The notes below the pieces were generated by a model. The model was not told where the DNA came from and searched no databases. It saw only the letters and a program-made list of their open reading frames with translations. DNA of 36,801 nucleotides from JAVKDP01 sp040222185 (GTDB lineage: Bacteria > Bacteroidota > Rhodothermia > Balneolales > Balneolaceae), in the NCBI GenBank assembly GCA_040222185.1, contig JAVKDP010000098.1:1-36801 (forward strand). Reading direction: 5' to 3'. The number at the start of each line of letters is the position of its first letter. Positions within the stretch are counted from its first letter, which is position 1. Positions 34,390 through 36,801 of the stretch are shown here, one piece after another. Both the position numbers and the translations under genes were made by a program.

Positions 34390-34948
34390 TGCTGTATTCC
34401 TCACTAAGTGTGGTTACAATCTGTTTTAATTCTTTCATTGCCCTAAACATTCGCACTTTTACTGCGCTTTCTGTCACGCCTTGTATCTCTGCAATTTCAT
34501 GATACCTGAGTCCTTCGAAACGGCTCATAATCACTACTTCTTTTTTGTCTTCGTCAAGTCGGTTAAGAGCTATTTCCAACATGACTTTCTTCTGATTCCG
34601 CTCATCCATTTCAACGTATTCGGGTGGAACATCGCCAGCGATTCGTTCTTCGTCAAGAATTTCGTCTTCCCCACGTCGCTTTTCTTTGCGATAGTGGTCG
34701 ATGTGCGCATTTCGCGCTATGCTGAACATCCAGGTGGTGAAAGCCCCGGTCCCTGAATACGTTGTTCGGTATTTAAGCATTCGCTCGAACACCGATTGAA
34801 CAAGATCTTCACTAAGCTGAGACTGCATGGTTTTACGATAGAAAAAGCTATATAGCGATCGGTTATACCTCTCGTATATAAGGCCGAGCTTGTCCAGGTC
34901 TCCACCTTTTACCTTCATCATTAAAGCTTTATCCGTCGTAGAATTCAA
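34382..34948 (-). CDS. ECF-type RNA polymerase sigma factor
   Basis: The 188-residue protein has sigma region 2 ('LSEDLVQSVFERMLKYR', 'TWMFSIARNAHIDHYRK') and region 4 with a helix-turn-helix ('GLRYHEIAEIQGVTESAVKV'), with no region 3, as in the ECF group. It is the first gene of an operon with a membrane anti-sigma-like protein and two DUF4097 exported proteins, so it probably responds to an envelope signal. Such operons usually regulate themselves; no promoter consensus could be identified by eye. Confidence 0.95.
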   Translation of the reverse strand: MNSTTDKALMMKVKGGDLDKLGLIYERYNRSLYSFFYRKTMQSQLSEDLVQSVFERMLKYRTTYSGTGAFTTWMFSIARNAHIDHYRKEKRRGEDEILDEERIAGDVPPEYVEMDERNQKKVMLEIALNRLDEDKKEVVIMSRFEGLRYHEIAEIQGVTESAVKVRMFRAMKELKQIVTTLSEEYSNE

Positions 34949-35383
34949 TTCCAGTTCATCCCGTTAGCGTTCTCGTTCATGTACACTGATGAGTATTGAG
35001 AAGGTTACAGAAAAGTTTCGATGAATGTACCTATCATTTTAATGGTCATTCCGGGTCCTATCCGTCATACCAAATCATTTTAAAGTCATTCTGAACTCCG
35101 CCATTGTCATCCTGAGGCTACTGCCGAAGGATCTTGGCGAATAACAATCCGTGGTTGACACCCCTCAGAGGAGACTTTTACCATATTTGTCATTCCGGGC
35201 CTGAACCGGAATCTGTGGGGAGTAATTCGTCAACCTAAGAAAAAGATGAATCAAAGCCTCTTTCTTCACATATCCTCAATCATTTTTGTTTTCCAGGTCA
35301 TCCTGAATTCATTTCAGGATCTTAAGATATGCCCAGAACCACTTTCCGTTCTAAAACAATAGAAACACTAAAACATACCCCAG
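34949..35383. repeat. Gene-free stretch with palindromic intergenic repeats
   Basis: No credible gene is seen. The stretch holds copies of short repeat units: GTCATTCCGGG at 35045-35055; a 29-base unit at 35106-35134 (starting GTCATCCTGAGG) whose perfect inverted copy is at 36738-36766; a unit at 35153-35168 (GGTTGACACCCCTCAG) repeated at 36519-36534; a hairpin ATTCCGG/CCGGAAT at 35192-35212; and a 37-base unit at 35296-35332 repeated directly at 36599-36635. These look like REP-type dispersed elements. Confidence 0.75.
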
Positions 35384-35746
35384 TCATTCTTCTCTCTCCA
35401 GTTCAGCCCTAACTTTCTTTGTAAGCTTCGCCACCACAAGATCATATGAAATATCCAGCCACTCATACAAAAGCTTATTACTAATTGAGCCATCCAGTTC
35501 AACCATGCTCCAGTGACGATCACTGAAATACGGTGGCTTCTGAACAGCAGGATATTCAGCTCTTAACTCATCAATGGTTTCAGGAACACACTTTATACTG
35601 AACCCGGTAAAGTTCTCCATGTCGGTAACAGTAAACATTTTCCCTTTTACCTTAAATACCAATACATCAGGGAGCTTTGGAAAGGGTATAGATTCTTCCG
35701 CCCCTTTCTTGGACAGACAATAATTTCGGTATTCATCTAGAGTCAT
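35384..35746 (-). CDS. YjbR/MmcQ family protein
   Basis: The 120-residue protein matches the YjbR/MmcQ (DUF419) family: 'MTLDEYRNYCLSKKGAEESI', 'FSIKCVPETIDELRAEYPAV' and 'HWSMVELDGSISNKLLYEWL', ending with 'SYDLVVAKLTKKVR'. The family has a CyaY-like double-wing fold and is sometimes called DNA-binding, but the role is not settled. Its ATG overlaps by four bases the stop of the upstream epimerase-like gene, so the two are coupled. Confidence 0.9.
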   Translation of the reverse strand: MTLDEYRNYCLSKKGAEESIPFPKLPDVLVFKVKGKMFTVTDMENFTGFSIKCVPETIDELRAEYPAVQKPPYFSDRHWSMVELDGSISNKLLYEWLDISYDLVVAKLTKKVRAELEREE

Positions 35747-36390
35747 AAAGCTAGTGCATTTATATCTTCAGGATTAAGGATAGCTTTCTTATGCCCATCT
35801 AAGCCTACTTTAATAGCTGCCTGACCGATTCTGACAGTATCCGTAACCGATTTGAGTTTAAGAAATAGGGAATGAAGCGGACGAGTTATCGTGTAAAACC
35901 ACTGACCTTCTATCCCTTTTTTGGGAACGATAAGTCCGGGACGAAACATATGAGAAGCTTTAAAACCTAGCTTCAATAAATCATTCTCCGTTTTACCTTT
36001 TACCCGTGCCCACATCATTTTACCTGCTTCGGTAGAATCCGTACCCTGACCCGAAACATACATGAAAGTCATCCCAGGATTATGCTTATGAAGCACACGG
36101 GCAAAATTCATAGTCAGGTCATAGGTGATCTTAGTGTATTCATCTTCTGACTTCCCTACGGCAGATATTCCAAGACTAAAAAAACAAGCTGAATATCCTT
36201 TTAGTTGATATTCGATTTCCGATAAATCGAAAAAATCTTTGACCAGTAACTCCTTCATTTTAGGATGAGTAATACCAACAGGTCTTCGATTTACCAATAA
36301 TACTTCACTTACTTCATCACTTTCGATGCATTCAAGTAAAGCTCCTTTACCTACCATCCCTGTTGAACCAGTAATTATAATTTTAAGCAT
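35743..36390 (-). CDS. NAD(P)-binding epimerase/oxidoreductase-like protein
   Basis: I chose ATG 36390, giving 'MLKIIITGSTGMVGKG', because this begins directly with the Rossmann glycine motif (GSTGMVG). A longer frame back to 36441 would start with TTG and add 17 residues without family support. The 215-residue product resembles short atypical SDR proteins (NmrA/HTATIP2-like) with 'ACFFSLGISAVGKSEDEY' and 'TFMYVSGQGTDSTEAGKMMW', then 'SHMFRPGLIVPKKGI'. The substrate is unknown. Confidence 0.83.
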   Translation of the reverse strand: MLKIIITGSTGMVGKGALLECIESDEVSEVLLVNRRPVGITHPKMKELLVKDFFDLSEIEYQLKGYSACFFSLGISAVGKSEDEYTKITYDLTMNFARVLHKHNPGMTFMYVSGQGTDSTEAGKMMWARVKGKTENDLLKLGFKASHMFRPGLIVPKKGIEGQWFYTITRPLHSLFLKLKSVTDTVRIGQAAIKVGLDGHKKAILNPEDINALAL

Positions 36391-36801
36391 TTGGTATGTC
36401 CGAATTTGTTTTGCTCGATTGTCAACCCTGTAACAGATCAATTAATCATAAAATATAAGTAATGGATATTATTCACGAATTTGAAATTTGTTGTTGTTAG
36501 AATATACCTCAATACCGGGGTTGACACCCTTCAGATCAAACCGGGAACTTCCGGTTTGATCGTCTCCCCTTCTTAGGGGAGACTTTTATACCTTTCCTGG
36601 TCATCCTGAACTCGTTTCAGGATCTTACGATATGCTTATGTCCTTTTTGCTACCCTTGTCATCCCGAAATCCCGGGGTAAACTAAAAATATCGAACAGTA
36701 TCCTGAGGGATCTCAAATATTAGGTTTCTACACGCCTAGATCCTTCGGCAGTAGCCTCAGGATGACTCATAGATAGAGTTTAACATCTTTCAAACATCAA
36801 A
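36391..36801. repeat. Gene-free stretch with palindromic intergenic repeats
   Basis: No gene is seen to the end of the window. It contains tandem perfect hairpins (ATCAAACCGG/CCGGTTTGAT at 36535-36560 and GTCTCCCCT/AGGGGAGAC at 36562-36583), the 37-base unit at 36599-36635, a related GTCATCCCG unit near 36658, and the inverted 29-base unit at 36738-36766. The same units occur before the YjbR gene at 34949-35383. Confidence 0.75.

Noticed and set aside
36562..36590. Plus-strand terminator
   Set aside because: A strong hairpin followed by TTTT is present, but no gene lies upstream on that strand; it fits better as part of the intergenic repeat family.

Overview
The window looks like a chromosomal segment of a Bacteroidota-type bacterium, most likely Balneolota or Rhodothermota (Balneola/Gracilimonas-like). 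The grounds are AT-rich DNA, mostly weak Shine-Dalgarno signals, Bacteroidota-typical families (DUF4402, DUF4097, DUF5916, GH3, MerC-like) and signal peptides ending in 'AQ'. This placement is an inference by eye; no 16S or marker search was possible. No rRNA, tRNA, CRISPR array, phage or insertion sequence was found.

Region 1 (57-9688, all + strand) is the most remarkable part. A DUF4402 pilin-like gene with a strong terminator is followed by a tightly packed operon. It encodes a PapD-like chaperone, an outer-membrane usher with a C-terminal TPR module, a natural FliF-FliG fusion (flagellar MS-ring plus rotor switch protein), a TPR lipoprotein sharing the usher's TPR tail, a MotA stator protein, and a MotB stator protein with an OmpA-like peptidoglycan-binding domain and three SPOR-like repeats. 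No flagellar rod, hook, filament, FliM/FliN or export genes are present here. I read this as a candidate ion-driven rotary motor coupled to a chaperone-usher surface fibre, and I do not know of a described system with this composition.

Region 2 (9752-15877, - strand) is housekeeping: pyruvate dehydrogenase E1 alpha, E1 beta and E2 in one operon, and alanyl-tRNA synthetase. Region 3 (16008-25502) is mixed: a DUF502 membrane protein, a secreted gamma-glutamyltransferase, a plant-type ferredoxin-NADP reductase, a membrane protein with about 28-residue repeats, a single-domain response regulator, a probable lipoprotein of unknown function, a D-amino-acid-oxidase-like flavoprotein, a MerC-like protein, a YgjP-like metallopeptidase, an alpha/beta hydrolase and a small membrane protein.

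Region 4 (25685-31537) holds a GH3 beta-glucosidase, a Bax-inhibitor-1-like membrane protein preceded by a 38-bp near-perfect palindrome, and a large DUF5916 outer-membrane protein. Region 5 (31662-34948, - strand) is a translationally coupled regulatory operon: ECF sigma factor, a membrane protein of anti-sigma layout with a HEAT-like domain, and two exported DUF4097 proteins, one with a striking Asp-alternating tract. Region 6 (34949-36801) contains an epimerase-like and a YjbR-like gene in an overlapping pair, set between two gene-free stretches rich in shared palindromic repeats, including a 29-bp perfect inverted pair.
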